This document shows positions 1 through 8,877 of a stretch of DNA of 64,000 nt, piece after piece. The position numbers and the translations under genes were made by a program. The notes under the pieces were generated by a model. It worked only from the letters and a program-made list of their open reading frames with translations, was not told the origin of the DNA and did not search any database. Origin of the DNA: Variovorax sp. UMC13 (GTDB taxonomy: Bacteria > Pseudomonadota > Gammaproteobacteria > Burkholderiales > Burkholderiaceae_C); assembly GCF_014170375.1 (NCBI RefSeq), contig NZ_LZZW01000033.1, positions 62,001-126,000 of the forward strand, written 5' to 3'. Position 1 is the stretch's first letter. Each line of letters starts with the position of its first letter.

Positions 1-210
1 CACGTAGGAGCCGACCAGCATCGCGCCCAGCAACAGCCAGAACATGTTGCGTGCGATGCGGCGCGCCAGCAGCGCGCGCGTGGCCGGGGATGCACCCTCG
101 GTCAGGCCCAGGAAGATGGGCGCCGTGGCGGCCGGGTTCAGGATCGGCAACAGAGCGGCAATGACGAAGAGAAAGCTCTTGCCGAAGGCGCCCAGAAGTT
201 CAAGTGTCAC
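1..210 (-). CDS. MarC family inner-membrane protein, N-terminal part
   Basis: Reading leftward from a GTG at 210, the frame stays open to the window edge and encodes about 70 residues: a hydrophobic segment, then NPAATAPIFLGLT, which matches the first membrane helices and the conserved Asn-Pro region of the MarC/UPF0056 (NAAT) family. An AGGA sequence lies 7 bases before the GTG. Members are six-helix inner-membrane proteins with poorly defined substrates. The C-terminal two thirds lie outside the window, so whether the gene is intact cannot be judged. Confidence 0.75.
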   Translation of the reverse strand, partial: MTLELLGAFGKSFLFVIAALLPILNPAATAPIFLGLTEGASPATRALLARRIARNMFWLLLGAMLVGSYV

Positions 211-222
211 TGCGTTCCTGTG

Positions 223-591
223 TCAGGGTGTGGGGGGTGTGTGGTCGACGAACTCGCGCACGCGCCGACGCAGCGCGCACTCGCGGCGCTTCTCTTCTTC
301 GTGGTCTTCGCGCAGGCCGCGCCACAGCGCGATGGCCATCAGCACGATCACGCCCACAAGAGGCATGCGACGACGATGGTCGCGGTCTGAGCCGACTTGA
401 GCCCGCAGGCCAGCAGGCCAGCAGGCCAGCAGCAGACTGATGGCGATGCCCGAGATCAGCACGCCCCAGGCGAACTTCACGCGCGCGCTGGGATTATCGT
501 TAACGCCGGTGCTCATCATGCCCAGCACAAACACGGCGGAGTTGCCCGAGGTCACGAAGAACACAACGACCACCGAGCGAAAAGGCTTGGA
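223..591 (-). pseudogene. BCCT-family transporter, C-terminal remnant
   Basis: The frame carries VVVVFFVTSGNSAVFVLGMMSTG, AWGVLISGIAISLLL and a basic tail beginning ALWRGLREDHEEEKRR. These are the last two membrane helices and the cytoplasmic tail of betaine/choline/carnitine (BCCT) transporters. An in-frame TGA lies just before this stretch and no upstream BCCT helices appear in any frame. Between the two hydrophobic blocks, around 395-430, the frame is disturbed in a run of repeated CCAGCAGG units. Only about 120 of some 550-650 residues remain, so this is a dead fragment. Confidence 0.7.
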
Positions 592-1102
592 TCATGCTGG
601 TTCGGAATCGCAAATGCGAAGAACTCTCGGCCGTCATGTAGCCGCACGCTGTCGTGCTCAGAGCATCCGTAGTTCTCCCCAGCACCGTTGTGGCGTGAAT
701 CCAGGCCGCGAAAAGCGCGCTCAGCGCGCGCCAACGGTTGCCTCGTCGGGCCTCGATGAATCCAATGTTTGCCATTACTGCTTCCCTTGCTCGATTCCTC
801 CACCGTCACGCCCTGCAGGCCCCCCGGCCTGGATGTCGAGCTTGGTGCGGCTCAAGCAGGACAGGATCAGCGCGGATGGCGACGGCCAGAAAGCGAAGGA
901 CTTGATAGCGCTCAAGGTTGATGCATCCAAACTGGAAGGAGGAGTCGAAGGTTCGGCTGGCCCAATCCTGCCACGGATCCTCGTCACGTTCGGGTACGTT
1001 AGCTAGCCTTGGACTTTGATCCTCCGAATGACCTGCGCCACCCAGCTTATCCTGCAGGTTTGCGGCACACATTCGCCGTGCGCTTTCAGAGGAATTCATC
1101 GT
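592..1102. other. No recognisable gene
   Basis: All frames across this stretch are short or have the composition of non-coding GC-rich DNA. Nothing matches the missing part of the BCCT transporter on its right side. It looks like debris from the event that truncated that gene. Confidence 0.4.
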
Positions 1103-1237
1103 ATGAAGGCCTTGCACTTCATCGTTTTAGTGATTGTTGGTGGCATGTTGTTTCTTGTGATGAGAGGGTTTTCTTCCGCGTGGGCTCTGCTTGAGCTGGC
1201 TTGGTCGACGATTTTCGGCTTAGTCAACCGCTTCTGA
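1103..1237 (+). CDS. Small single-pass membrane peptide, 44 residues
   Basis: This short frame starts at ATG 1103 with AGAGGAA about 8 bases upstream, a good ribosome-binding site. It encodes a hydrophobic peptide with a membrane helix at roughly residues 4-20 (ALHFIVLVIVGGMLFLVM) and a second, weaker hydrophobic stretch at 27-42. No family was recognised. The start signal and the clean hydrophobic profile argue for a real product; its isolation among decayed sequence argues against it. Confidence 0.35.
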   Translation: MKALHFIVLVIVGGMLFLVMRGFSSAWALLELAWSTIFGLVNRF

Positions 1238-1743
1238 TCTTGGGCAGCAACGGCCTGGGACGAAGCCTGTCCGTTGCTCGTGCCACGCGGCTGACGGCTC
1301 GCTGCGGGTCAAGACTGATTGGCAGCGTTTGCGTGAGTCCCTTTGATTGCGCCTGCGTCCGGCGGATCAGTCTTGGTCGATCCTGAGTCCGGTCCTGGCC
1401 CGGTGTAGCCGCTCGCGACGCCGTCGCGAATGAGCCCAACGCGGCCGTTCCAATACGCTCTAGGGCGCAGCCAGTCGTGCCGCAGCCGTGAAGCAACGCT
1501 TCGTTGCTGTCGTCCTTGGCCGACTCGCGTCAGTCATCAAGCACGAACTTCTCGGCGGGCACGACGGTCTCGCGCTTGTCGGCCATCAGGAGCCGGCGCG
1601 CGCGGTTCAAGCAGGGAGCACTCCGCTGTTGCCACGAAGGCCCGGATTCGGGCGGCGACCTCGAGCGGCCCGGTATGTCAGCGCCGTCGTCGAGGTAAAC
1701 GGTGCCCAGGAACGGGTGGCGGGAAGCGCGTAACCGATCTCGC
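1238..1743. other. No recognisable gene
   Basis: Several open frames of 60-130 codons exist on both strands but overlap one another and show no family motif. A - strand frame at 1530-1778 has a somewhat protein-like end (ADKRETVVPAEKFVLDD) that I could not place. Confidence 0.3.
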
Positions 1744-1953
1744 TCAGTTTTTGATAGGTATGCGGGTGAGCAGTCCATCGTCGAGTTTCATCAGGGCAGT
1801 GCTGGCTCCCCTTTGAAGGTTGATCACCTCTTTCTCGGCTTCTTCAAGGCTTGAGAAAGGGTTGGGGCTTCGTGCGAGGAGGGCGCCCTCCTCGTCGAGC
1901 AGTCGCCACTGGAAGCCTTCACCTCCAGCCAATGGTCCGATCACAAACTTCAT
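1744..1953 (-). CDS. Small DUF1508-like conserved protein, 69 residues
   Basis: The gene starts at ATG 1953 behind GGAGGAAA, a near-ideal Shine-Dalgarno sequence. The protein has the pattern MKFVIGP..GG..WRLLDEEG..LARS.NPFSS.EEA, resembling the small YegP/DUF1508 fold (strand, W-x-L-x-D/E, G, then S..F.S...A...I). Length fits a single domain. A related protein is encoded at 31046-31288 in this window. Function is unknown. It stands alone, with no operon partner. Confidence 0.6.
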   Translation of the reverse strand: MKFVIGPLAGGEGFQWRLLDEEGALLARSPNPFSSLEEAEKEVINLQRGASTALMKLDDGLLTRIPIKN

Positions 1954-2871
1954 CCGGCAGTTTCCTCCATGTCGTGGGTTACTTAGTTAATAGCGAACGG
2001 GTGCTAGCCGCCCTCGCTTCAATATAGCCAAGGCCCAAAGGACTAAAGAGCAACTTTGGCTATTTCCATTTGTATCGGAAGTGTTCGGATGTTTTAAATG
2101 TTTGTGTTGTAGATCCTTTTTCTTACACGGACTTTCGCATGGTGGGAATCGTGGCCCCCATCGGGTTCTGTGCCGGCGCTGAGGCCTCAATGGATGACAG
2201 CAGTGTTGGGTGGGCCGAAGGTCGGTACGGCAGGTATGTCGCGATGCGCGGCATAGAGATGTGGTCCGGCTCGCGGGTTCTCGGGTTGGCGCGCGCGGGG
2301 GGCCGTAGTGACGCGAACGCCGCGGCGCCCGGTACCGGTGTAGGCTAAGCAGCAGCGCTGACCTTATTGGGGTTGGCGCGCATCCGCCTTGATGACTGTA
2401 GGCAAGCGCTCGTTGTGCGCTGGGTGCATCGGAACAGGCCGATCTCGCTAGCCTTAAGCAGGGTGGTACAGCGAGGGTTGTCAGAGGCAAGGCGCCAGCG
2501 TCTTCGGAGGTCCGCTTTACGGCCGCATCCTGCCACAGGTGACTTGGCGGCATCGGCCCAAAGCGGACGAGCCCGCGCTGGCCCAGCAAGCGCACCCTCG
2601 CAGAATCAGAATCAGAATCAAAGATCCAAGCAAACACGACCAGGTGCCAAGGGCTTGGCGCTTTGCGGGAGGGATCGATCAATTCGTGTCCCCCAGCCGA
2701 AAGAACCTGATCGCGGACACTCCTGGAACGAGGCCTTTGCCCATTGGGCGACAGCTTCTTGCCATAGCGCGATTGCATCTTGAAGAACGACACGGGCGTC
2801 CGTGCACGCCGCTACATCTCGCAGGCCGAGATCCGACTGCAAATTCAGAGAGGGCTTGAGTTGCAGCTGCA
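1954..2871. other. No recognisable gene; one short hexamer repeat
   Basis: About 0.9 kb with no convincing coding frame on either strand; the long - strand frame across 1987-2793 is Arg/Ser/Pro-rich in the way shadow frames are. A perfect CAGAAT hexamer is repeated three times at 2601-2618. The stretch around 1981-2140 is richer in A+T and could hold a promoter, but no clear elements were seen. Confidence 0.35.
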
Positions 2872-3186
2872 TCAGACAAACCGGGGGATCGGCCCGATCT
2901 GGGGCGTCGTGTCCTCGCCCAGATCGATTACCACGCGGTCGACGAAGCACCAACCCCAGCCTTCGGGCGGATCGTAGCCTTCGATGATCGGATGCGCCGA
3001 CTCCTGAAAGTGAGCGCGCGCATGGCGGTTTGGTGAATCGTCGCAGCATCCCACATGGCCACAGGTGCGGCACAGCCGCAGATGGACCCAAGGGCTGCCG
3101 GTCTTCAGGCACTCCTCGCAGCCCTTGGCGCTGGGCACCACATGGTGGATGGCCTCGGCATGCGTGCATTGCTTGATCTTGCTCAT
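2872..3186 (-). CDS. UBP-type zinc-finger protein, 104 residues
   Basis: The protein begins with a Cys/His series typical of the ZnF-UBP domain: C-x-H near residue 7, C18-x2-C21 (GCEECLKTG), the segment WVHLRLCRTCGHVGCCD, then NRHARAHF and H for the remaining ligands. The order C..C, W, LRLC..CG..GC, H..H..H matches the bacterial stand-alone UBP fingers often annotated as 'UBP-type zinc finger domain-containing protein'. In eukaryotes the fold binds ubiquitin C-termini; the bacterial role is unknown. The whole protein is the domain plus a short acidic C-terminal tail. Confidence 0.8.
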   Translation of the reverse strand: MSKIKQCTHAEAIHHVVPSAKGCEECLKTGSPWVHLRLCRTCGHVGCCDDSPNRHARAHFQESAHPIIEGYDPPEGWGWCFVDRVVIDLGEDTTPQIGPIPRFV

Positions 3187-4390
3187 TCGGTGCTCCTCAT
3201 GAAGTGGTCAGATTTCGGTGGCGCGAGCGTGAGGGCCTGCTTGCCTCCGCCCATGGCGAACGCTACACGCTCGACGACGCCATGACAGGTAGTGTTGATG
3301 GCGTGAGCACTAGGAACGCTGGTTCCAGGCGGAAGGCCGAACGTCTCGGCGCCAGTGCCGGCCTGCATCGCGAATGATCGCTCTTTCCCAGGCGTCGAGC
3401 CTTTGGGCACAAATTCCGACAATGCGATCACCCTGGACGGCTGTCGGATCATTCCCCACGCCCTCTCCTCGCACCCTGCGCCGGGCTGTCCCGGCCGGTT
3501 CTCTCGGTTCTCTTTTATGGTCCGCGGCACAGCCTGTAGGCGCTCAGGGGCGAGGAACGCGTTCGCCAAGATGTGGACACGCTCTAGCGGCGCTTCGGCC
3601 GCAGGGGCTGCCTGCCGCCGCCCGGCAGCGTGCGCTAGCCTGATGGGTTCGTCTATCCGGACGCCCTCGGGCCCCAGCCCCATGGACGGCGCGAAGGCGA
3701 GTGCATGCTCCACCAAGGCGTCGCGTCGCGCTTTCGCCTAGGAGAAGCTCGGCCAAGGCTGCGGCGTTGGAACCGCCGACTGAGCAGTCGGCAACGCCTT
3801 GAGCCGCGAGGACCCACAACAGCCTATCGCCGCCCTCCCGAAAGCCGAGACATCGCACAAGGCCATCCGGGACCTCGAGTCGGATGCGGATGGCGTCTCT
3901 CGCCAGCGCCCCGAACTCGAAACGCGGGCGCGCACTTGCGGGAATTGTGGTCAGCTTGCCGCGTGAGATGCAGCCGCGACGACAGACTGGGCGCCGTCGC
4001 AGCCCTGTTTCCTGCTTTCCACCGGCCCGGTGCATAACTTTGGGGATAACTATGCGGCTAGACGCTCCGATCCGCAGCCATGCTCGCTCGCACAGAGTGC
4101 TCACCGTTTGAGCGCACACATTGGGGACAAATTCTTGCGCGCCGAACCAGTGAGCGCAGCTCGCAGGTTCCTCGGTAGTGAACACTTCCATCCCTTGGTG
4201 CCCCATTTTCACGGACGCCTCCGCAATGGGGCCCGGTGTGCAGCGCGTCCCCAACCACGAATCGTGGCTCGAGGATGCACCGGCGGCGAAACTTTCGGAG
4301 AGATGCCCAGGCGTCACGAAACGCCGCCCCAAGGCCATTGAAGCGGGCACCCTGGCAGGCCGCCCGCCCGCAAGGAGGGCACGTCTACGC
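3187..4390. other. 1.2 kb without a recognisable gene
   Basis: Long open frames exist on the - strand (3183-3716 and 3544-4593). Parts read like genuine protein, for example ARPRFEFGALARDAIRIR and EHALAFAPSMGLGPEGVRI, but the two frames overlap and neither shows a known motif or a good ribosome-binding site. This is best described as a possible frameshifted pseudogene of unknown family. Confidence 0.3.
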
Positions 4391-5368
4391 CTATCCCCGC
4401 TGCCGTGCAGCCTTGCGCAGATCCCTGATCTGGTCGTGATTGCGCTGAGCGCCGTCAGCCTGCTTCTGGACCACCGCTCGAACATCCGCCGGCAGACTCT
4501 GCTTGAGGGCCTTGCGGTAGCGGGCCACGCCGGTGTCCTCACCGCGTTCGCATGACTCCAGAATCGAGAGCTCGCTGTTGGCGCCAACCCCACCCTTGAG
4601 TTGCACCCAGCCGCGATGCATCACGCCGACGGCTGTCCCGCCTGACGCCGGCCCCCCGCCGTAGTGCCGAAGCAGGGCAATCAGTTCCTCCCCGGCCTGT
4701 CGGCAGCCTTCGGCCCGATTCAGGAACAGTTCCTTGGCGTCAGCGCTTTCGACCGCATCGGCGCACGTGCGGAATCCGTACTCGCCGTCGCGTGCGTTCT
4801 CGAGCAGGTCGTTCAGGATGTCCACCACGTCTTCGTCGGACAGGTCCTCATGGCTGACGATGTCACTGCCGTTGGCCTGCTTATCGTAGTAGGTGTCGTC
4901 CGCCCGCTCCCACGCCGCCCGAGCGGCCGGACGGGCCTCTTCCCAGCCGAGGTTTGAGCCACCGCGACGAGATTCCCATTCGGTCGCCAGCGCGGCTTCC
5001 TCGGCCTCGAAATCGGTACCGCGCTGTGCGCGCCCCACCCAGCCCATCTCGTAGGCCGGCGCATAGTCGTCGTAGGATCTGCCGGCTTCGACGTAGCTTT
5101 CCTTGGCATAGTTCTCGCGCCAGTAGGCCTCTTCCATTGTCGGGTTGACGCCCTCCGCCGCGGCCTTCCCGCCAAGCCCGCCGACCACCGCGCCGGCCAC
5201 CAGGCCCACCACCGTCCCGACCGGCCCGGCCAGTGAGCCCGCTGCGGCACCGGCCAATGCGCCGCCCGTGGCGCCCAGGCCCGTGCCCACCGGATGCGCG
5301 CCAGGCGCGCCGGTGATAGGGTCGCGATTGGGTTCGCCGTTGCCGAGTTTGCCGTCGTCTGTTGCCAT
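4391..5368 (-). CDS. Glycine-zipper protein fused to a PA2169/DUF2383 four-helix domain
   Basis: Start chosen at ATG 5368 because AGGAGA lies 6 bases upstream; the frame is open further back but without signal. Residues about 20-75 form a long Gly/Ala zipper (GATGGALAGAAAGSLAG and following) able to span a membrane. A middle acidic segment holds the W-rich repeat-like pattern found in glycine-zipper stress proteins. Residues about 180-325 match the PA2169-type four-helix bundle (DUF2383): DVVDILNDLLENARDGEYGF, then RHYGG, MHRGW and CERGED..ARYRKAL. This ferritin-like domain is usually a separate protein of about 150 residues. Function is unknown; stress-related expression is typical of the family. 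Confidence 0.8.
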   Translation of the reverse strand: MATDDGKLGNGEPNRDPITGAPGAHPVGTGLGATGGALAGAAAGSLAGPVGTVVGLVAGAVVGGLGGKAAAEGVNPTMEEAYWRENYAKESYVEAGRSYDDYAPAYEMGWVGRAQRGTDFEAEEAALATEWESRRGGSNLGWEEARPAARAAWERADDTYYDKQANGSDIVSHEDLSDEDVVDILNDLLENARDGEYGFRTCADAVESADAKELFLNRAEGCRQAGEELIALLRHYGGGPASGGTAVGVMHRGWVQLKGGVGANSELSILESCERGEDTGVARYRKALKQSLPADVRAVVQKQADGAQRNHDQIRDLRKAARQRG

Positions 5369-5558
5369 GTCTGTCTCCTGGAACGCCTCATGAAGGCAAT
5401 GAAGCTCTTCTTCGAAGAGCGGAGAGACGACGATGACATCCGTCGCACGGCGCACTTGTGGTACTGGCGAGCACGTCGACGTAGTCATCCACTGTCGCCG
5501 GACGTGTCTGGCTCAGGGCCGCCCAGGCACTTGTACACGGCTAAAGTCGTCTCTCGCA

Positions 5559-5831
5559 ATGAACGACCGGAAGATCATCGACACGATCCGCACCTTGCTG
5601 GAGGCTCGCCCGGCGTCGGCTTCGATTTGTCCCTCGGATGTGGCACGTGCGCTGGCGTGCGATGAGGCGAGCTGGCGAGCGTTGATGCCGGAGATCAGGC
5701 GTGTTGCCGCGACGCTGGTGGCTGCCGGCGAGTTGCAAGTGACCCGTGGCCAAGCGGTTGTGGACCCACTGGCTCTCGGGGGCCCGATCCGGCTGCGCAG
5801 CCTGCGCGCTGGCAAGAGATCGTCGGGGTAG
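5559..5831 (+). CDS. DUF3253 domain protein, 90 residues
   Basis: The frame from ATG 5559 reads IIDTIRTLLEARP...ICPSDVARALACDE..WRALMPEIRRVAATL.AAGEL.VTRGQ.VVDP....GPIRL. This is the full DUF3253 signature: a winged-helix-like small protein in which IcPSdVARal and the GPIRLR end are conserved. There is no clear Shine-Dalgarno sequence, and the frame is open upstream to 5433 without similarity, so the start is inferred from family length. It lies divergently from the glycine-zipper gene. Function is unknown. Confidence 0.8.
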   Translation: MNDRKIIDTIRTLLEARPASASICPSDVARALACDEASWRALMPEIRRVAATLVAAGELQVTRGQAVVDPLALGGPIRLRSLRAGKRSSG

Positions 5832-6017
5832 GACCGCCGAATGATCGGTGGACTTGCGCTGCTCGCTCGTCAGCGCGCAGTCTTCGAAGGCACGGGATGC
5901 CATCGTCGGGCCGCGTCGGCTCGTCACTTGGTATGGACACAGTAACGGTGCTTGGCATACGACGCAGGAGCTTTGCATCGCGACGTTGGAGGCTTCGGGG
6001 CCTTCAAGCCCCAATGC

Positions 6018-6443
6018 CTACATTTCCCGCAGCTGCGTGCTGCTCACAACGGCCACGACCTTCGCCAGATCTGCGACATGACTGATGTGCCTCGCGGCGA
6101 GGACGTCGAGTTTCTTGCGGCCGGCGGGCAACAGATGCACTTCCACTGATCTGCGATCTGCGGTGCTTTCCTTGCGCTTGACAAGCCCCGCCTCCTCGCA
6201 ACGCGTGACCAGCGCAACCACCCCATGCGCCTGCGCCTGAAGGCGCTCTGCGAGTTCACTCACCGAAGCCCACTCCCGCCCCGGGAAACCTTGTGTGTGC
6301 AGCAGCAGCTGGTACTGGAGAACCGTGATTCCTTCCCCCCGGGCCGCGTTTTCGCTGAAGCGCAGAAACGTGCGCAGCCGGTACCTGAAGTCCGAGAGCG
6401 CCTCCAGATGCAGCTTATCGACGTGATCGTTTTTTTTGGGCAT
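6018..6443 (-). CDS. MarR family transcriptional regulator
   Basis: A 141-residue protein with the MarR winged-helix layout: an N-terminal dimerisation helix, GITVLQYQLLLHTQG (helix 2), SVSELAERLQAQAHGVVALVTRCEEAGLV as the recognition helix-turn-helix, and KRKESTADRRSVEVHLLPAG as the wing with the conserved D-R-R. It is transcribed away from tctB, with 216 bp between them, so it is a candidate regulator of the tctBA promoter and of itself. The start has only a weak ribosome-binding site, and codons 3-5 lie in an A-rich run. Confidence 0.85.
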   Translation of the reverse strand: MPKKNDHVDKLHLEALSDFRYRLRTFLRFSENAARGEGITVLQYQLLLHTQGFPGREWASVSELAERLQAQAHGVVALVTRCEEAGLVKRKESTADRRSVEVHLLPAGRKKLDVLAARHISHVADLAKVVAVVSSTQLREM

Positions 6444-6516
6444 AGGTCTGACCGAACAGTAAGCGTCGCAACGAATGTATCAGCGCTGCAGGCAGCGTGA
6501 TCTCCCTCATGGGGTT

Positions 6517-6548
6517 TTTACTCATAACGTGACATATTTATACTCATA
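6517..6548 (+). promoter_or_regulatory. Candidate tctBA promoter with paired direct repeats
   Basis: In the MarR/tctB intergenic region TTTACT (6517-6522) and TATACT (6539-6544) are 16 bases apart and fit a sigma-70 promoter. The octamer TACTCATA occurs at 6519-6526 and again at 6541-6548, exactly 22 bp apart (two helical turns), overlapping both promoter boxes. This is the layout expected for a regulator site; which regulator binds is not known. Confidence 0.4.
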
Positions 6549-6659
6549 CCATGATGTATCTGACCGCAGCCTGACCTGCGCCGTACTTCACGCCGCCCTC
6601 CCATCGCGACACGCCGATGCAGACGAGGGCTCACCGAACCCTTTCAAGAGAGATTGCCT

Positions 6660-7148
6660 ATGCAGATCAAAAGCCAGAGGAACTTCTTCTCAGGCCTCAT
6701 GTTCACCATCGTGGGCGCCGCGTTCTCGTTCGGCGCCACCGGCTACAACGTCGGAAGCGCCGCACGGATGGGACCGGGCTACTTCCCCTTCATCCTTGGC
6801 GCACTCCTGGCCGTGCTGGGTCTGGTGGTCATGGCCCTTTCGCTCAAGGGGACCACTGCCGACGGCGAGAAGGTGGGCGCGATCGCGTGGAAGCCACTGG
6901 GTTTCATCATCGGTGCCAACGTGCTGTTCGGCATCCTGCTGGCGGGCCTGCGAAGCATCGGCCTGCCGGCCATGGGACTCGTGATCGCGATCTACGCCCT
7001 GGTCGTCGTGGCCTGCATGGCTGGCGCGAACTTCTCCATGCGGCTGTCGCTGATCCTGGCCACCGTGCTGGCCATCGGCAGCTACCTGACCTTCATCATC
7101 GGCTTGAAGCTTCAGTTTCAGGTCTGGCCGACCTTCATCAGCGGCTGA
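6660..7148 (+). CDS. tctB: Tripartite tricarboxylate transporter, small membrane subunit TctB
   Basis: A 162-residue protein with four predicted membrane helices (residues about 11-28, 38-56, 77-95 and a long hydrophobic C-terminal pair) and the early motif FSFGATGYNVGSAARMGPGYFP, in which the G-x-R-M-G-P-G-Y/F-F-P segment is diagnostic of TctB. Start taken at ATG 6660 behind AAGAGAG. It forms the small subunit of the three-part solute carrier and is followed 15 bases later by tctA. The matching periplasmic receptor is not next to it; the nearest tctC-type gene is at 10726-11685 on the other strand. Confidence 0.9.
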   Translation: MQIKSQRNFFSGLMFTIVGAAFSFGATGYNVGSAARMGPGYFPFILGALLAVLGLVVMALSLKGTTADGEKVGAIAWKPLGFIIGANVLFGILLAGLRSIGLPAMGLVIAIYALVVVACMAGANFSMRLSLILATVLAIGSYLTFIIGLKLQFQVWPTFISG

Positions 7149-7163
7149 GCCGAGCGAGCATCC

Positions 7164-8681
7164 ATGACTGATCTGATCAACAACCTCTCGCTCGGCTTCG
7201 CCACCGCGGTGACGCTGCAGAACCTCGCCTACGCTTTCATCGGCTGTCTGCTGGGCACGCTGATCGGCGTCCTCCCGGGCATCGGTCCGACGGCCACCAT
7301 CGCCATGCTGCTGCCCGCGACCTACGCGCTGCCGCCCGTGGCCGCACTCATCATGCTCGCGGGCATCTACTACGGCTCCCAGTACGGCGGGTCGACCACG
7401 GCCATCCTGGTGAACCTTCCGGGCGAATCCTCGTCGGTCGTGACGGTGATCGACGGCCACCAGATGGCCAAGCAGGGCCGCGGCGGGCCGGCACTGGCCG
7501 CGGCGGGCCTGGGCTCGTTCTTCGCTGGCTGCGTGGGCACCCTGATCCTCGCGGCGTTCGCGCCGCCGCTGACGGAAATTGCCTTCAAGTTCGGACCGGC
7601 GGAGTACTTCTCGCTGATGGTCCTGGGCCTCATCGGCGCCGTGGTGCTCGCCTCGGGCTCGTTGCTCAAGGCCATCTGCATGATCCTGCTGGGCCTGCTG
7701 CTGGGTCTGGTCGGGACAGACGTCAACTCCGGCGTCGCACGCTACAGCTTCGACATTCCCGAGCTCACCGACGGACTGGGCTTCATTGCCATTGCGATGG
7801 GCGTGTTCGGGTACGGCGAAATCATCGCCAACCTCGCGCGTCCCGAAGAGGAGCGCGAGGTCTTCACGGCCAAGGTCGAGGGCCTGATGCCGACCAAGGA
7901 AGACTTCAAGCGCATGCTGCCCGCCGTGCTGCGCGGCACGGCGCTGGGCTCCTCCCTGGGCATCCTGCCGGGCGGTGGCGCCCTGCTCTCGGCCTTTGCG
8001 GCCTACACGCTCGAGAAGAAGATCAAGCTCAAGCCCGGCGAGGTGCCCTTCGGCAAGGGGAACATCCGCGGCGTGGCAGGTCCCGAGGCGGCCAACAATG
8101 CCGGTGCGCAGACGTCCTTCATCCCCATGCTCACCCTGGGCATTCCACCGAACCCCGTGATGGCGCTGATGGTGGGCGCGATGACCATCCACAACATCCA
8201 GCCCGGCCCGCAGGTCATGACCAGCAACCCCGAACTCTTCTGGGGGCTGATCGCCTCGATGTGGATCGGCAACCTGATGCTGGTGATCCTGAATCTGCCG
8301 CTGATCGGCCTGTGGATCAAGCTGCTGACGATTCCCTACCGCTGGCTGTTCCCGGCCATCGTGCTGTTCTGCGCCATCGGCGTCTACTCGACGAACAACA
8401 ACGTCTTCGACATCTGGCTCGTGGCGATCTTCGGTGTGGTGGGCTATGCGTTCATCAAGCTGGGATGCGAGCCCGCACCGCTGCTGCTCGGGCTGATCCT
8501 GGGCCCGATGATGGAGGAGAACCTGCGCCGCGCGCTCCTGCTGTCGCGCGGCGACTGGAGTGTCTTCTTCACCCGGCCCATCTCGCTGGGGCTGCTGATT
8601 GCCGCGTTGCTGCTCATGGCCATCGTCCTGCTTCCCTCGATCCGATCCAAGCGCGAGGAGGCGTTTGTGGAAGACGTCTGA
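7164..8681 (+). CDS. tctA: Tripartite tricarboxylate transporter, large membrane subunit TctA
   Basis: A 505-residue, strongly hydrophobic protein with about twelve membrane helices. It shows the family motifs GVLPGIGPTATIAMLLP near residue 33, YYGSQYGGSTTAILVNLPGE near 70-90, PGGGALLSAF, and GPEAANNAGAQTSFIPMLTLGIP in the second half. Length is normal for TctA. It is the permease that uses the ion gradient to import carboxylates handed over by the TctC/Bug receptor. Transcribed with tctB. No terminator was recognised after its stop. Confidence 0.93.
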   Translation: MTDLINNLSLGFATAVTLQNLAYAFIGCLLGTLIGVLPGIGPTATIAMLLPATYALPPVAALIMLAGIYYGSQYGGSTTAILVNLPGESSSVVTVIDGHQMAKQGRGGPALAAAGLGSFFAGCVGTLILAAFAPPLTEIAFKFGPAEYFSLMVLGLIGAVVLASGSLLKAICMILLGLLLGLVGTDVNSGVARYSFDIPELTDGLGFIAIAMGVFGYGEIIANLARPEEEREVFTAKVEGLMPTKEDFKRMLPAVLRGTALGSSLGILPGGGALLSAFAAYTLEKKIKLKPGEVPFGKGNIRGVAGPEAANNAGAQTSFIPMLTLGIPPNPVMALMVGAMTIHNIQPGPQVMTSNPELFWGLIASMWIGNLMLVILNLPLIGLWIKLLTIPYRWLFPAIVLFCAIGVYSTNNNVFDIWLVAIFGVVGYAFIKLGCEPAPLLLGLILGPMMEENLRRALLLSRGDWSVFFTRPISLGLLIAALLLMAIVLLPSIRSKREEAFVEDV

Positions 8682-8877
8682 CGTCTGAGTGCAACGGCAG
8701 CCCCAGCGGCCCACGCGGCCCGCTGAAGGGCGAGCCCCAACGGGTCGATGCCATCCCTGAGTGCTCGGTGCAGCACTCGGTGGCCTCCCCGCTAGTGCAA
8801 CGATCGCGTTGCCACGGCCCAAAGAGATGCCAGTCTCTGTATCGATCGCGCTGGCCACTCCAGGTCAGCCCGCCCTC
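8682..8877. other. Non-coding, no feature seen
   Basis: Between tctA and the transposase remnant there is no convincing frame or terminator. The tandem GACGTCTGACGTCTGA directly after the tctA stop is the only local repeat. Confidence 0.3.

Noticed and set aside
2601..2618. CAGAAT repeated three times as a phase-variable microsatellite
   Set aside because: Three units are too few, and no coding gene or promoter is affected.
6690..8858. Long open frame on the - strand across tctBA
   Set aside because: It is Gln/His/Arg/Asp-rich with no motif, lies exactly opposite two well-supported transporter genes, and is the usual antisense shadow of high-GC third codon positions.
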